A stretch of 61,893 bases of DNA from Candidatus Binatus sp. (lineage in GTDB: Bacteria; Desulfobacterota; Binatia; Binatales; Binataceae), in the NCBI RefSeq assembly GCF_030646925.1, contig NZ_JAUSKL010000033.1:1-61893 (forward strand), read 5' to 3'. The notes below the pieces were generated by a model. It saw nothing but the letters and a program-made list of their open reading frames with translations, searched no databases and was not told the origin of the DNA. The position numbers were made by a program, and so were the translations under genes. Position 1 is the first letter of the stretch; the number at the start of each line of letters is the position of its first letter. This document shows, piece after piece, positions 45,634 to 54,301 of this stretch.

Positions 45634-46746
45634 TCAAGAGAGACGACGAGGCAGGCGCACGCAGAAAGTCGTGCCGGCATCTTCAGTCGAAGTCACCACG
45701 ATCGTTCCGTGGTGCGCGGCGACTATTTCGTTCACGATAAAAAGCCCAAGGCCGAGACCCACCCGGGTGGGATCGGGCGTCTTGCCCTGAACCAGCGGAT
45801 CGAACATCGTCGCCTGCGTTTCGGTCGGTATTGGCGGACCCTCATTCTGTACCGCCAGCACAACGGAGGTTTTCTCGCCGGTGGCAGTGACTCTGATCTC
45901 TTTGCCGGAGCCGTGGTGAATCGCGTTCAACAACAGATTCGATACGACCTGCTTCAAGCGTTCGACGTCCCAATGGCCTTCCAGGTCGCCGTTCGAGTCG
46001 AAATCAACAATGAACTGCGGATTAGCGGTCTGAACTTCATTGACCACTTCACTGACGAGCTGTCCCAGGTTGGCCGCGGTCGCCGCAATCGGCATCGGAC
46101 TGCCAAGGCGGCCGCGCGAGAAATCGAGCAGGTCGCTGACCATGCGATTCAAGCGTCGCGCGCTGTTCGAAATCCGCGAAACTGTGCCGAGCTGCCTTTC
46201 GTTCAATCCGTTCGTGGCGAGCAGCGACGCTCCGACCGTGATGGCATTGAGCGGGCCGCGCAAATCGTGTCCCAAAATGCCGAGGAATCGATCGCGGAAA
46301 TGAGTCTCGCGCTCTTCGTAGTAGGGAACTGCCTCCGCGACGTTTTGATCGATCGCTTCGGCGAACCTGGTTATCTCCTCGGCGCCGCCGGCGAAACTCT
46401 CGGCGTAGCTTTGACGCCACAGTCGGAGCACGCACGAGCGCAGCGCGCGATACTCGGCCATGATCTGCACCAGGTCGAATCCTGATTCGATTCTCAGGCT
46501 GACGTGAACCGTGGCGACATGTTCGATCGGGCCGCTCGGCCCGCCGCCTTTGCTTTTCGCTTCTTCCTCGAGGGGAGCCTGGGGCACGTCCATATCGTCG
46601 GCGATGTACTTGACGATGGCGGGGGCGTGATCGCGAAGAATCCATCGAGGCAGAGCCTTGCCGGCGCTGAGAGTTTTGGCAAACTCCTCCCATTCGTGGA
46701 CGATCTTATCGACATTGGCTCGGATGAATTCAGAGAGACGCACCAA
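45634..46746 (-). CDS. sensor histidine kinase (RsbRD-like N-terminal domain)
   Basis: A 370-residue cytoplasmic kinase without membrane segments. An N-terminal all-helical domain (about 1-140) resembles the RsbRD-type sensor. The dimerisation domain has the phospho-acceptor His in FLGILGHDLRGPLNAI. The ATPase domain shows the N box (VVSNLLLNAIHHGSGK), G1 (LAVQNEGPPIP) and G2 (GLGLGLFIVNEIV). No response regulator gene is adjacent. It lies between the two copies of the hydrolase 3' end and runs opposite to the hydrolase gene. Confidence 0.88.
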   Translation of the reverse strand: MVRLSEFIRANVDKIVHEWEEFAKTLSAGKALPRWILRDHAPAIVKYIADDMDVPQAPLEEEAKSKGGGPSGPIEHVATVHVSLRIESGFDLVQIMAEYRALRSCVLRLWRQSYAESFAGGAEEITRFAEAIDQNVAEAVPYYEERETHFRDRFLGILGHDLRGPLNAITVGASLLATNGLNERQLGTVSRISNSARRLNRMVSDLLDFSRGRLGSPMPIAATAANLGQLVSEVVNEVQTANPQFIVDFDSNGDLEGHWDVERLKQVVSNLLLNAIHHGSGKEIRVTATGEKTSVVLAVQNEGPPIPTETQATMFDPLVQGKTPDPTRVGLGLGLFIVNEIVAAHHGTIVVTSTEDAGTTFCVRLPRRLS

Positions 46747-46854
46747 TCCTCCCTAGCGAGGCGTACTGGAGGCCTAGCAACGCCATAGCTACGAGAAGAG
46801 ATACGAACAAAATCGCGCGCGGATTGCAACTCAGTTCGCTTTGATTGTTGACTC

Positions 46855-47015
46855 ATTCGAGGCGTCCGGCGCGGGCGACAAGACGCTGGCGTTCATCGAC
46901 GGCGCGGATCATTTCATGCGGACTGGCGGCACGAATAGCAATCTCGGCGGTCCGCGCCCGCGCCTGATGAAAGTGCTGACCGCCTGGACGCAGGATCGCT
47001 TCCCCGCGTGATCGC
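46855..47015 (+). pseudogene. orphan 3' end of the alpha/beta hydrolase gene
   Basis: An orphan copy of the last 52 codons of the hydrolase gene at 44326-45606, still open in frame and ending DRFPA plus stop at the matching place (47009-47011 region). No start or upstream part exists. It shares 93% identity with 45450-45610 and lies 108 bp after the histidine kinase gene's start and 96 bp before the nuclease gene's stop. Confidence 0.88.
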
Positions 47016-47106
47016 GTAGCAGACGCGAATACCGAAATCGGGCGAGCGGGCGCAAGAGTGGCCCGAGAAGAGTGGTGCAGAAACGATCTGAGCAATTCCG
47101 AGAAGG

Positions 47107-47125
47107 GAACTCAGAGCCTGAGTTC
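47107..47125 (-). terminator. hairpin at the end of the nuclease-like gene
   Basis: GAACTCAG and CTGAGTTC form a perfect 8-bp stem with a 3-nt loop that includes the stop codon region (47111-47113). No clear T-run follows on the coding strand, so terminator function is uncertain. Confidence 0.35.
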
Positions 47126-48427
47126 TCCGTCTGATTTAAAAAGAACTCGGATCTGGTCGGACGAGATTGTACGAGCGAGAAGATTTTGTCCTAGTCGAAA
47201 TAGGTCCCAAGTAGTAGCCAAGCAAATCCGATCCGATAATGAATCGCGGACTACAGCTTCGCTGAAGGCTTTAGGACGGATGTTTGCGGGAACAGCATAG
47301 GCGTGATTGATCACCAACAAGCCGCGAAGCTCACTGTTCTTATATTCAGTTTTTCGGCGATTCATGTACTTGACCAACTGACTGTAGTCGTCTTCTTTGG
47401 TCGTACCACGCTCGCTCGATTTGATTTCAGTAATTAGCAGTCCTGCCACTGAAGGGTCGGGTTCAAAACCATCGGCCACCCACAAATCCTCTTCATGTGT
47501 GCTTACACCTTTCAGCTTTAACAGTTGGTCAACATCCGTCACGCGGAACCCAAAGAACTCCAGAGCCCTTTGAATCGCTCGCTCAAGCTCGCGCCCGGAT
47601 GACGCAAGCAGTTGATTCCACTGCTCCTGAACGTTCGTCCTCTCTAGGTCGTACTTTGCCTTTAAATCCGTATCAGCGGCCTCGTAATCCTGCCTCGCTT
47701 TCTCACGCTTGAATCGCAATTCTGCGAGTGATGGCATCAAAAACGTCGGTTCTTCCAACCATTTGAACTTATCGTCGTATACGAGGTGCGGGCAAAAGAC
47801 AGGCAACACATTCGTCAGAATTTCCTCTACTGCCTCTGGCACAGAGTTTCCGAAACTGGGAAGAAAAGTGCAGCGCCCTGAATCGAAGGGTACAAAAAAT
47901 CCGGTCGAATGTCCGGAAGGACTTTTCAGAAATACACTCCACGATGGGTCACAATTTGTTATTCTGGGCGCAATGGCAATGCGATTCCCGAGCTTAGCGA
48001 ACAGAGATTCCAACGGTGTTTCGCCTTGCAATTTGCAGGAGGTAGGACTGTTTTCGGAAGGACTTAAGGCAATATGAACACCTGTCAAATTTTCAATGTG
48101 AAAAGGTCTACTGTTACCGACAAAGACAAAGACAGCGCTTCCGTTCTTGAGTAAGCGTTGCAGATTTCTGTGTTCATTCGTATGAAGAGAACTCGATTCG
48201 AGGTCCGAGTAGTTTGCGTTAATGAACACAATATCGGCGTTGTTTAGCTCCAATGGCGCATTCCCGCCATTCCACGCAGTGGCAGTGCGATGAAATTCGT
48301 AACGATCGCCAAGAGCACCAGTGATCAATGATAATTTATTTACTGCATCTTGCGTCTGGAGACATACGCCTCCCGGAATAAAGTCAACTAACAGGACGCG
48401 AAGCTTAGCGGCCAATGACGTGCTCAC
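47111..48427 (-). CDS. Rossmann-like plus PD-(D/E)XK nuclease-like protein
   Basis: A 438-residue protein from a GTG at 48427, whose first bases overlap the upstream stop by 4 nt (48424-48427). Residues 8-110 look like a Rossmann or glutamine-amidotransferase-like fold (LRVLLVDFIPGG, then ADIVFINANYSDLESSS). A coiled coil follows (about 234-279, rich in Lys, Glu, Gln). The C-terminal part has a nuclease-like core: ELERAIQRALEFFGF, EEDLWVADG (D314) and LLITEIKSSE (E334/K336). Strongly AT-rich for this chromosome. It is coupled to a HEPN-type gene. No named system comes to mind. Confidence 0.65.
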   Translation of the reverse strand: MSTSLAAKLRVLLVDFIPGGVCLQTQDAVNKLSLITGALGDRYEFHRTATAWNGGNAPLELNNADIVFINANYSDLESSSLHTNEHRNLQRLLKNGSAVFVFVGNSRPFHIENLTGVHIALSPSENSPTSCKLQGETPLESLFAKLGNRIAIAPRITNCDPSWSVFLKSPSGHSTGFFVPFDSGRCTFLPSFGNSVPEAVEEILTNVLPVFCPHLVYDDKFKWLEEPTFLMPSLAELRFKREKARQDYEAADTDLKAKYDLERTNVQEQWNQLLASSGRELERAIQRALEFFGFRVTDVDQLLKLKGVSTHEEDLWVADGFEPDPSVAGLLITEIKSSERGTTKEDDYSQLVKYMNRRKTEYKNSELRGLLVINHAYAVPANIRPKAFSEAVVRDSLSDRICLATTWDLFRLGQNLLARTISSDQIRVLFKSDGELRL

Positions 48428-49092
48428 TTCAAATAGTCGGCGAGGAATCTCCGGACCCACTTCAGCATGTCGTCTACGTCTTCCTTCTTGAACTTGTCGA
48501 AATGCCCGTGGTCAGCATTATTCCGTATATCTGCAATCGCGGTGATACGCTTCTGGATCAACTTCTCGTAAACTCTCGCCTTTGCTAGTTCAGAATTGAG
48601 CGAATCAATTTTTGTACTTGATGGATTTGTAATGCCCTTTTGTTCACATAGGCGTCGTAAGCCATCCTCCAAGACAGCTCCTGCCAACGACGCTGCGGGA
48701 TTGAGGTACCCATGAGAGAACAGTGTTTCAGCTTGCTCCAACACGTCACCCAATACCTCCGCTTCCACTAGGGCTTTCAGATCCATCAGAAGGTTTCGCT
48801 GGAAATCGTCTCTTGCTGCTTCAAGGATTCCTTTGCACTGAGGGAATAAGTAGCTTTTCTCACCGGAATGATCTTCGGTTGCTATGCTAAGCAGCGCTTT
48901 GAAGTGATCGCTCTGCGTGCCGCAAGATTTGCCTATAAGGTTGAGCGATCGCGTCCTGATTCGGATGTAATGGTCGCGGGCGGGCCACCTTTCCCATTGC
49001 ACACTACCGTTCCAGCCACCATTCTGGATTATCTGGTTCGATTCTTGGAGTAATTCTTGGAACTCGGTCAAGATACGATCGCGGTAATCCAC
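48424..49092 (-). CDS. HEPN-like domain protein
   Basis: A 222-residue protein, first gene of a two-gene unit. The C-terminal ~95 residues fit a HEPN-type helical bundle: NPAASLAGAVLEDGLRRLCE, then RITAIADIRNNADHGHF, with R190-N-x3-H195 matching the HEPN R-polar-x3-H catalytic motif. HEPN proteins are metal-independent RNases found in toxin-antitoxin, CRISPR and abortive-infection systems. Here the 4-nt overlap with the nuclease-like gene argues for joint function. GC is about 45% (48541-48600), far below the surroundings, indicating acquisition. A DUF4145-like relationship is possible. Confidence 0.68.
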   Translation of the reverse strand: MDYRDRILTEFQELLQESNQIIQNGGWNGSVQWERWPARDHYIRIRTRSLNLIGKSCGTQSDHFKALLSIATEDHSGEKSYLFPQCKGILEAARDDFQRNLLMDLKALVEAEVLGDVLEQAETLFSHGYLNPAASLAGAVLEDGLRRLCEQKGITNPSSTKIDSLNSELAKARVYEKLIQKRITAIADIRNNADHGHFDKFKKEDVDDMLKWVRRFLADYLK

Positions 49093-49233
49093 TATTCGAT
49101 CCTTCCTTCAGGGGATAGTTTCGACCAATTTATCTCTATGACGTAAGAACCTCAATTTAAGCCGGATCTCTTGGTAATCATACAAACAGACGGCTTTGGT
49201 ATCGTGAACAACGAGTGTTTGCAGAGATAAAGA

Positions 49234-49266
49234 TTGACTCATCCGAAATGCCTAACGTATGTTAGG
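49234..49266 (+). promoter_or_regulatory. promoter with overlapping operator palindrome
   Basis: TTGACT (49234-49239) and TATGTT (49258-49263) are 18 bp apart, a good sigma70-type promoter, 78 bp before the diiron-like gene. The -10 is embedded in the inverted repeat CCTAACGTATGTTAGG (49251-49266), which has the look of a TetR-type repressor site. No TetR gene is in the window. Confidence 0.5.
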
Positions 49267-49340
49267 TAGGTCGGCGGCGAGCGGAGATGCGAATCCCTCT
49301 CGGCGTCGGAAGCAGCGTCCACTGTGAGGTCATCAAATCA

Positions 49341-50414
49341 ATGTCGAAGGAATCGCGACTGAAGTTCAGCGCCGACGAAATTCTAGCCAACGTGCCGGTC
49401 AAGGAACCGCTGATCGTCAATGGCGTGAAGTGCCACGGCGGTTTCGATGACGACGGGCGGTATCGCTCGCCGCGCACGCTGATGCGGGTGCCGGCGATCA
49501 AGGCATGGCAGGAACAGCATCGCGCGACCTCCGGAATGGCGCTGGTCGAGATTCCCGCCGATACGATTCCGCCGTACATGCCGAACGCCGCGCAGGCAAA
49601 ATTTCTGCTCCGATCGGGCGTGCGCGAGCCGATGGTGCGGACGCTCACGGAAATCGCGATCGTGGAAGGCTTCGGCGCGATGATTCGCGAACTGCCGGTG
49701 CCGCCGCTGAAAAGCTTCATCCGGGAGAACACCGAAGGCACTGCGCTGGCGCATCTTACGACTGGGCTCTTCGAGGCGCACGCGCGCGACGAAGCGGGAT
49801 GGTCGGAGGAGGGTGGTCACCGCCAGATGTGGGAGGCGGCGCGCGATGCGGCGCTCTCGAAGCCGGAGATCTCGTCGGAGATTTTCGCGAGCATCATGAC
49901 GCGGCGCGGCCCGGCGAATCCGCCGGCGCTGTTTCCGGAGTTGGGCGAGGGGGTCGAGCGGCTGATTCGGTTCATGGTGAACGTGCTCGCGATCGAGGTG
50001 TTCGCGGCCTCGACCTTCGCGTGGGCGGAGGAGGTGCTGTCGGATCCCGAGGTGTCGGACGCGCCTGACGATACGGCCCGCCTGGTGCGCTTTATCCGAT
50101 CGGATGAAGCGCCGCACGTCGAGTATCTGCGCACGGCGCTCTCGGAAATCGCGGCGCGCACGATTCTCACGCTCGACGGCAAGCCGCTCGCGGCGAACGT
50201 CGTCGTCGATCAGATGATGGATCGATCGATCCGCATGATGCTGCGGACCCGGATCAACGATCGGCCCATGATGATTCGCGAGGTGATCCGCAGGACCGCG
50301 AAGGTCAACGACGTCGAGGAGTTGATGCGCCAGTTCGACGCGCTGGGAACGTCGTGGACGCCGCCCTCGCGCTTCGCGGACGTGGCGAATCAGTCGAGCG
50401 CGACGGTGGGCTAG
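49341..50414 (+). CDS. ferritin-like/diiron-type protein of unknown function
   Basis: A 357-residue, mainly helical protein without a family name that I recognise. Two segments resemble the halves of a diiron carboxylate site: LAIEVFAASTFAWAEEVL (about 228-245) and SDEAPHVEYLRTALSEI (about 272-288, an E-x2-H motif). An earlier TEIAIVEGFGAMIREL (about 125-140) could add ligands. This suggests a ferritin-like oxidase or oxygenase, but it is inference. ATG 49341 was preferred to ATG 49287; GAGGT lies 10 nt upstream. A promoter with an operator-like palindrome precedes it. Confidence 0.6.
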   Translation: MSKESRLKFSADEILANVPVKEPLIVNGVKCHGGFDDDGRYRSPRTLMRVPAIKAWQEQHRATSGMALVEIPADTIPPYMPNAAQAKFLLRSGVREPMVRTLTEIAIVEGFGAMIRELPVPPLKSFIRENTEGTALAHLTTGLFEAHARDEAGWSEEGGHRQMWEAARDAALSKPEISSEIFASIMTRRGPANPPALFPELGEGVERLIRFMVNVLAIEVFAASTFAWAEEVLSDPEVSDAPDDTARLVRFIRSDEAPHVEYLRTALSEIAARTILTLDGKPLAANVVVDQMMDRSIRMMLRTRINDRPMMIREVIRRTAKVNDVEELMRQFDALGTSWTPPSRFADVANQSSATVG

Positions 50415-50464
50415 GGTCGGCGTCTGCCGCCGGCCGAATAGTGGCGCGAAGAGTCGCTGAAAAA

Positions 50465-50547
50465 TGCGCGGGGCGGGACTTGAACCCGCACGGTATTGCT
50501 ACCACCAGCCCCTCAAACTGGCGTGTCTGCCATTCCACCACCCGCGC
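50465..50547 (-). tRNA. tRNA-Leu (anticodon GAG)
   Basis: On the minus strand a complete cloverleaf can be drawn: 7-bp acceptor GCGCGGG/CCCGCGC, anticodon stem CCAGT/GCTGG with loop TTGAGGG (anticodon GAG), a long variable arm typical of class II tRNA-Leu, and T arm GCGGGTTCAAGTCCCGC. The discriminator base is A (50465), and CCA is not encoded. It sits between the diiron-like gene and secG, downstream of secG in the same direction, a common bacterial arrangement. Confidence 0.95.
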
Positions 50548-50687
50548 ACTGACGGAGCCGGCGTCTGATGAGCGCCGCTGAGGGTCACACGCGCTCTCGC
50601 CGTTCTCAAACTCTGTTGTCACATCGCGAGCGAGAGACGAATCGCGACGATTCTATCTATCGCGATACCTCAACCGCTTTTCTCGCG

Positions 50688-51083
50688 CTACTTTCTCGTC
50701 GCCGGCGTATTGCCGCTGGCCGGATTCTGCGCCGGCGCAGCTTGATTCGCGGGCGCTGCGCTGAGCGGCGCCGCTTTGGACGGCGCCTTCGCCGGGGGCA
50801 TCACGCTCGATGACGGCGCCGACGAGAACGGGCGATCGAAAATGCTGCCGGTCACGCGGCGCGCCGACGAGAGCGCGAGAAAAATCGAGGTCGCGAAAAA
50901 AATCGCGGCGAGCGACCAGGTCGCCTTGGTCAGCGCATTGCCGGCGCCGCCCGCGCCGAACACGGTCTGGCTCGAGCCGCCGAACACCGCGCCGATATCC
51001 GCGCCCTTGCCGTGCTGCAGCAGAATCGTGATGCATAACGCGAAGCATACGATCACGTGAATCGTGATGACGACTGTAACCAT
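50688..51083 (-). CDS. secG: preprotein translocase subunit SecG
   Basis: A 131-residue SecG. Two membrane helices (about 3-22 and 55-75) flank the conserved LLQHGKGADIGAVFGGSSQT, followed by VFGAGGAGNALTKAT. The C-terminal ~45 residues are a Pro/Ala/Ser-rich tail, common in long SecG versions. Located 9 bp after tpiA, in the conserved gap-pgk-tpiA-secG order. Confidence 0.93.
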   Translation of the reverse strand: MVTVVITIHVIVCFALCITILLQHGKGADIGAVFGGSSQTVFGAGGAGNALTKATWSLAAIFFATSIFLALSSARRVTGSIFDRPFSSAPSSSVMPPAKAPSKAAPLSAAPANQAAPAQNPASGNTPATRK

Positions 51084-51092
51084 CTTGTTTCT

Positions 51093-51866
51093 TCAGTGAG
51101 TCCGCGCCTTTACGATGCGCGCGAACGAGTCAGCCTTCAAGCTTGCCCCGCCGACCAGAGCCCCGTCAATATCGGGTTTGGAGATTAGCGAGTCAACATT
51201 ATCCGCGGTCACGCTGCCGCCGTAAAGGATGCGGACCAGGTCCGCGCGCTGGCGATCGTAGCGCTCGAGGATTACGCCGCGGAGCGCGCCGTGAATCGAT
51301 TCGGCCTGCGCGGGTGTCGCGGTGCGTCCGCTGCCGATCGCCCAGACCGGCTCGTAGGCGAGCATCATGCCGCCGATCGCCTCGTGGCTGACGCCTTCGA
51401 GTCCGCGCTCGAGCTGGCGGAGCACGACTTCGAGCGCGCGGCCAGCATCGTGTTCCTCATGCGTCTCGCCGACGCAGAGGATCGGGATGATGCGATGCTT
51501 CAGCGCGGCGAGAACTTTCTTGTTGATCAATTCGTCGGATTCGCCGAAGACGTGGCGGTGTTCCGAGTGGCCAAGAATCACGTGCGTGACGCCGTACGAT
51601 TTGAGCATCGGGGGTGAGATTTCGCCGGTGAACGCGCCCTTGTCGTCGAAGTGCATGTTCTGCGCGCCGAGCATGATCGAGGAGCCGGCGAGTGCCTGCG
51701 CGACGGCGGGAATCATGATCGAGGGCGGCGCGATCATTACCTCGCGGTCGCCCGCGAGCGCGGCGGAATCGCGATCGATTTCCGCGCGGAGCCCTGCGAT
51801 CAGTGCGCGCGCCTCGGTCGGCACGAGGTTCATTTTCCAGTTGGCCGCGAGTAATTTTTTTCGCAC
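51093..51866 (-). CDS. tpiA: triosephosphate isomerase
   Basis: A 257-residue TIM-barrel enzyme interconverting dihydroxyacetone phosphate and glyceraldehyde 3-phosphate. LLAANWKMN (Asn and Lys), VILGHSEHRHVFGE (catalytic His), MLAYEPVWAIGSGRTATP (catalytic Glu) and ILYGGSVTADN (phosphate loop) are all intact. The start is taken as GTG 51866, giving normal length; an upstream TTG at 51902 is possible. Third gene of the glycolytic operon. Confidence 0.96.
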   Translation of the reverse strand: MRKKLLAANWKMNLVPTEARALIAGLRAEIDRDSAALAGDREVMIAPPSIMIPAVAQALAGSSIMLGAQNMHFDDKGAFTGEISPPMLKSYGVTHVILGHSEHRHVFGESDELINKKVLAALKHRIIPILCVGETHEEHDAGRALEVVLRQLERGLEGVSHEAIGGMMLAYEPVWAIGSGRTATPAQAESIHGALRGVILERYDRQRADLVRILYGGSVTADNVDSLISKPDIDGALVGGASLKADSFARIVKARTH

Positions 51867-51932
51867 TGCGATTATTCGTCCTGATTGGGTCGGTCTCGAC
51901 AATCAAAAAATGACGCGCGGCTCGCGGCGTCA

Positions 51933-53108
51933 TCAAACGTCGAGCGCTTTAACTCCCGGCAGTTCGATGCCTTCGAGGTACTCGAGCGTCGCGCCGCCGC
52001 CGGTCGAGATATGCGTGAACTTGTTCGCCCATGGCGCGTGAGCGAGGGCTGCCGCGGTGTCTCCGCCGCCGATGATCGATTTGACTCCGCTTTGATTCGC
52101 GAGAGCCTCGCCGACTTTCAGGGTGCCTTCGGCGAAGGCGGGGATTTCGAAAAATCCGAGCGGTCCGTTCCAAATGACGGTTTTCGCGCGCCCGATTTCG
52201 GCGATAAATGCCTCGACGGTTCGTGGACCGATGTCGAGCGCCATCATCGATGACGGAATTTCGCTGACCGAATAGGTGCTGAGGTTGGCTTCCGGCTCCG
52301 CGGCGACAATGTGATCGGATGGCAGCACGATTTTGACTTTCTTCGAATCGGCGAGCGCGAGCAGTTCGCGCGCGAGTTCGATTTTGTCGTCCTCGACTCG
52401 CGACCGGCCGATCGCGATACCCTTGGCTTTCAGGAACGTGTAGGCCATCGCGCCGCCGATCAGAATCGCGTCCACCTTGGTGATCAGATTTTTGATCACG
52501 CCGATCTTGTCGGAGACCTTAGCGCCGCCGAGAATTGCAATCGAAGGACGCTCCGGATTCTCGGTCACCGCACGCAAGGCTTCAAGTTCGCGCATCATGA
52601 GGAAGCCGGCCGCGCGCTGCGCGATAAACCGCGTCACGCCGACGGTCGAGGCGTGAGCGCGATGCGCCGTGCCGAACGCGTCGTTGACGTACACTTGTTT
52701 GTGCCGCGCAAGTTCGTGAGAGAAATCGCGATCGTTGGCTTCTTCCTCGCGATGAAAGCGCAGATTTTCGAGCAGGAGCGCGTCGCCCGGCTTCAGCGCC
52801 TCGACCATCTTGCCGGTGTGATCGCCGATGCAATCAGGCGCGAGCACGATCTTCTGACTGAGCGCGGCCGAGAGATATTCGGCGATCGGCTTGAGGCTCA
52901 GCTCGGGACTCCGCTCCTTGGGCCGTCCGAGGTGCGAACACAGAATGGCGCTGCCGCCATGCTGCAATATGTATCGAATGGTATCGAGGCTCGCGTCGAT
53001 CCGCCCGCTATCCTGGATTTTGCCGTCCTGGATCGGCACGTTGAAATCGCATCGCACGAGCACCTTCTTGTTTTGGAGATCGAGGCTCGTGATCGATTGA
53101 GCAGGCAT
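51933..53108 (-). CDS. pgk: phosphoglycerate kinase
   Basis: A 391-residue [19 protein letters not shown], the [20 protein letters not shown] segment, and [13 protein letters not shown] near the C-terminus are signature regions. Makes ATP from 1,3-bisphosphoglycerate. It follows gap by 43 bp and precedes tpiA by 66 bp. The open frame on the opposite strand is an artefact. Confidence 0.97.
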   Translation of the reverse strand: MPAQSITSLDLQNKKVLVRCDFNVPIQDGKIQDSGRIDASLDTIRYILQHGGSAILCSHLGRPKERSPELSLKPIAEYLSAALSQKIVLAPDCIGDHTGKMVEALKPGDALLLENLRFHREEEANDRDFSHELARHKQVYVNDAFGTAHRAHASTVGVTRFIAQRAAGFLMMRELEALRAVTENPERPSIAILGGAKVSDKIGVIKNLITKVDAILIGGAMAYTFLKAKGIAIGRSRVEDDKIELARELLALADSKKVKIVLPSDHIVAAEPEANLSTYSVSEIPSSMMALDIGPRTVEAFIAEIGRAKTVIWNGPLGFFEIPAFAEGTLKVGEALANQSGVKSIIGGGDTAAALAHAPWANKFTHISTGGGATLEYLEGIELPGVKALDV

Positions 53109-53151
53109 CGGAGCGATCCTTTACGGGCGCAGATATTCTCGCCGAATCGAG

Positions 53152-54156
53152 TTACAGCCGGTCGGCGACGAATGCGGTCACGTCGGCAAGCCGATTCGAA
53201 TAGCCCCATTCGTTGTCGTACCACGAGAAAATTTTCACCATCCGCTTGCCGATCACCTTGGTCAGCGGCGCATCGAAAATCGACGAATGAGGATTGCCGT
53301 TCAAGTCGATCGAGACGAGCGGCGCCTCGCTATACGCCAGGATATTTTTGAGCGGACCTTCGGCGGCGGCCTTCATCGCGGCGTTGATCGATTTTTCGTC
53401 GGCGTCCTTTTCAACGGTAGCGGTGAGATCGACCACCGATACGTTGGGCGTCGGCACGCGAATGGCGAAGCCGTCGAGCTTGCCCTTGAGCGCCGGCAGC
53501 ACGAGGCCGATTGCCTTGGCGGCGCCGGTGGAGGTTGGAACCATCGAGAGCGCCGCCGCGCGCGCGCGCCGAAGATCCCTGTGCGGACCGTCCTGCAGGC
53601 TCTGGTCCGAGGTGTAGCTGTGAATCGTCGTCATGAGTCCGTGCACGATACCGAACTCCTTGTGCAGGACCATCGCAACCGGCGCGAGGCAATTAGTGGT
53701 GCACGAGGCGTTCGAAATCACGTCGTGCTTCTTCGGATCGAACGCGTCCTGATTGACGCCGAGGCAGAGCGTGACGTCGGCGCCGTCGGCGGGCGCGCTG
53801 ATGACGACCTTCTTCGCGCCGGCGCTGAGATGCATCGCGGCCTTGTCGCGCGCAGTGAAGAGTCCGGTCGATTCGACGACGACCTGCACCCCCAGTTTGG
53901 CCCACGGCAGCTTGGCGGGATCGCGCTCGGCGAGCACTTGCAGCGCCTTGCCGTCGAGCATGATCGCCCCGCCCTCGACCTTCACCTCGTGTTTGAGCGG
54001 GCCGTGGATCGAATCGTACTTGAGCAGATGCGCAAGGGTGGCCGCGTCGGTGATGTCATTGACGGCGACGACCTCGAGATCGCTCTTGGTGAGCGCGGCG
54101 CGCAAGAACATCCTGCCAATCCGGCCGAAACCGTTAATCCCAACTTTTATCGCCAC
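53152..54156 (-). CDS. gap: glyceraldehyde-3-phosphate dehydrogenase
   Basis: A 334-residue GAPDH. The NAD fold begins KVGINGFGRIGRMFLRAALT; the active-site Cys is in SNASCTTNCLAPVAMVLH; the phosphate site is near STGAAKAIGLVLPALKGKLD and the closing SWYDNEWGYSNRL is canonical. First gene of gap-pgk-tpiA-secG. An upstream region of 145 bp separates it from the CoA-transferase gene on the same strand. Confidence 0.97.
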   Translation of the reverse strand: MAIKVGINGFGRIGRMFLRAALTKSDLEVVAVNDITDAATLAHLLKYDSIHGPLKHEVKVEGGAIMLDGKALQVLAERDPAKLPWAKLGVQVVVESTGLFTARDKAAMHLSAGAKKVVISAPADGADVTLCLGVNQDAFDPKKHDVISNASCTTNCLAPVAMVLHKEFGIVHGLMTTIHSYTSDQSLQDGPHRDLRRARAAALSMVPTSTGAAKAIGLVLPALKGKLDGFAIRVPTPNVSVVDLTATVEKDADEKSINAAMKAAAEGPLKNILAYSEAPLVSIDLNGNPHSSIFDAPLTKVIGKRMVKIFSWYDNEWGYSNRLADVTAFVADRL

Positions 54157-54301
54157 CGAATCAATCCTCCTCGATGAGCCGCGAGATGAAAGAGCGATCT
54201 CGAACCTTAGAAATTCCGGGTGCGGTATTCAAGGGCGAGCCGAAAGCGATTGTATGCCGCGGCGCGGCTCGAATCACGCCGGTCGGAACGGATTGCGCGC
54301 G

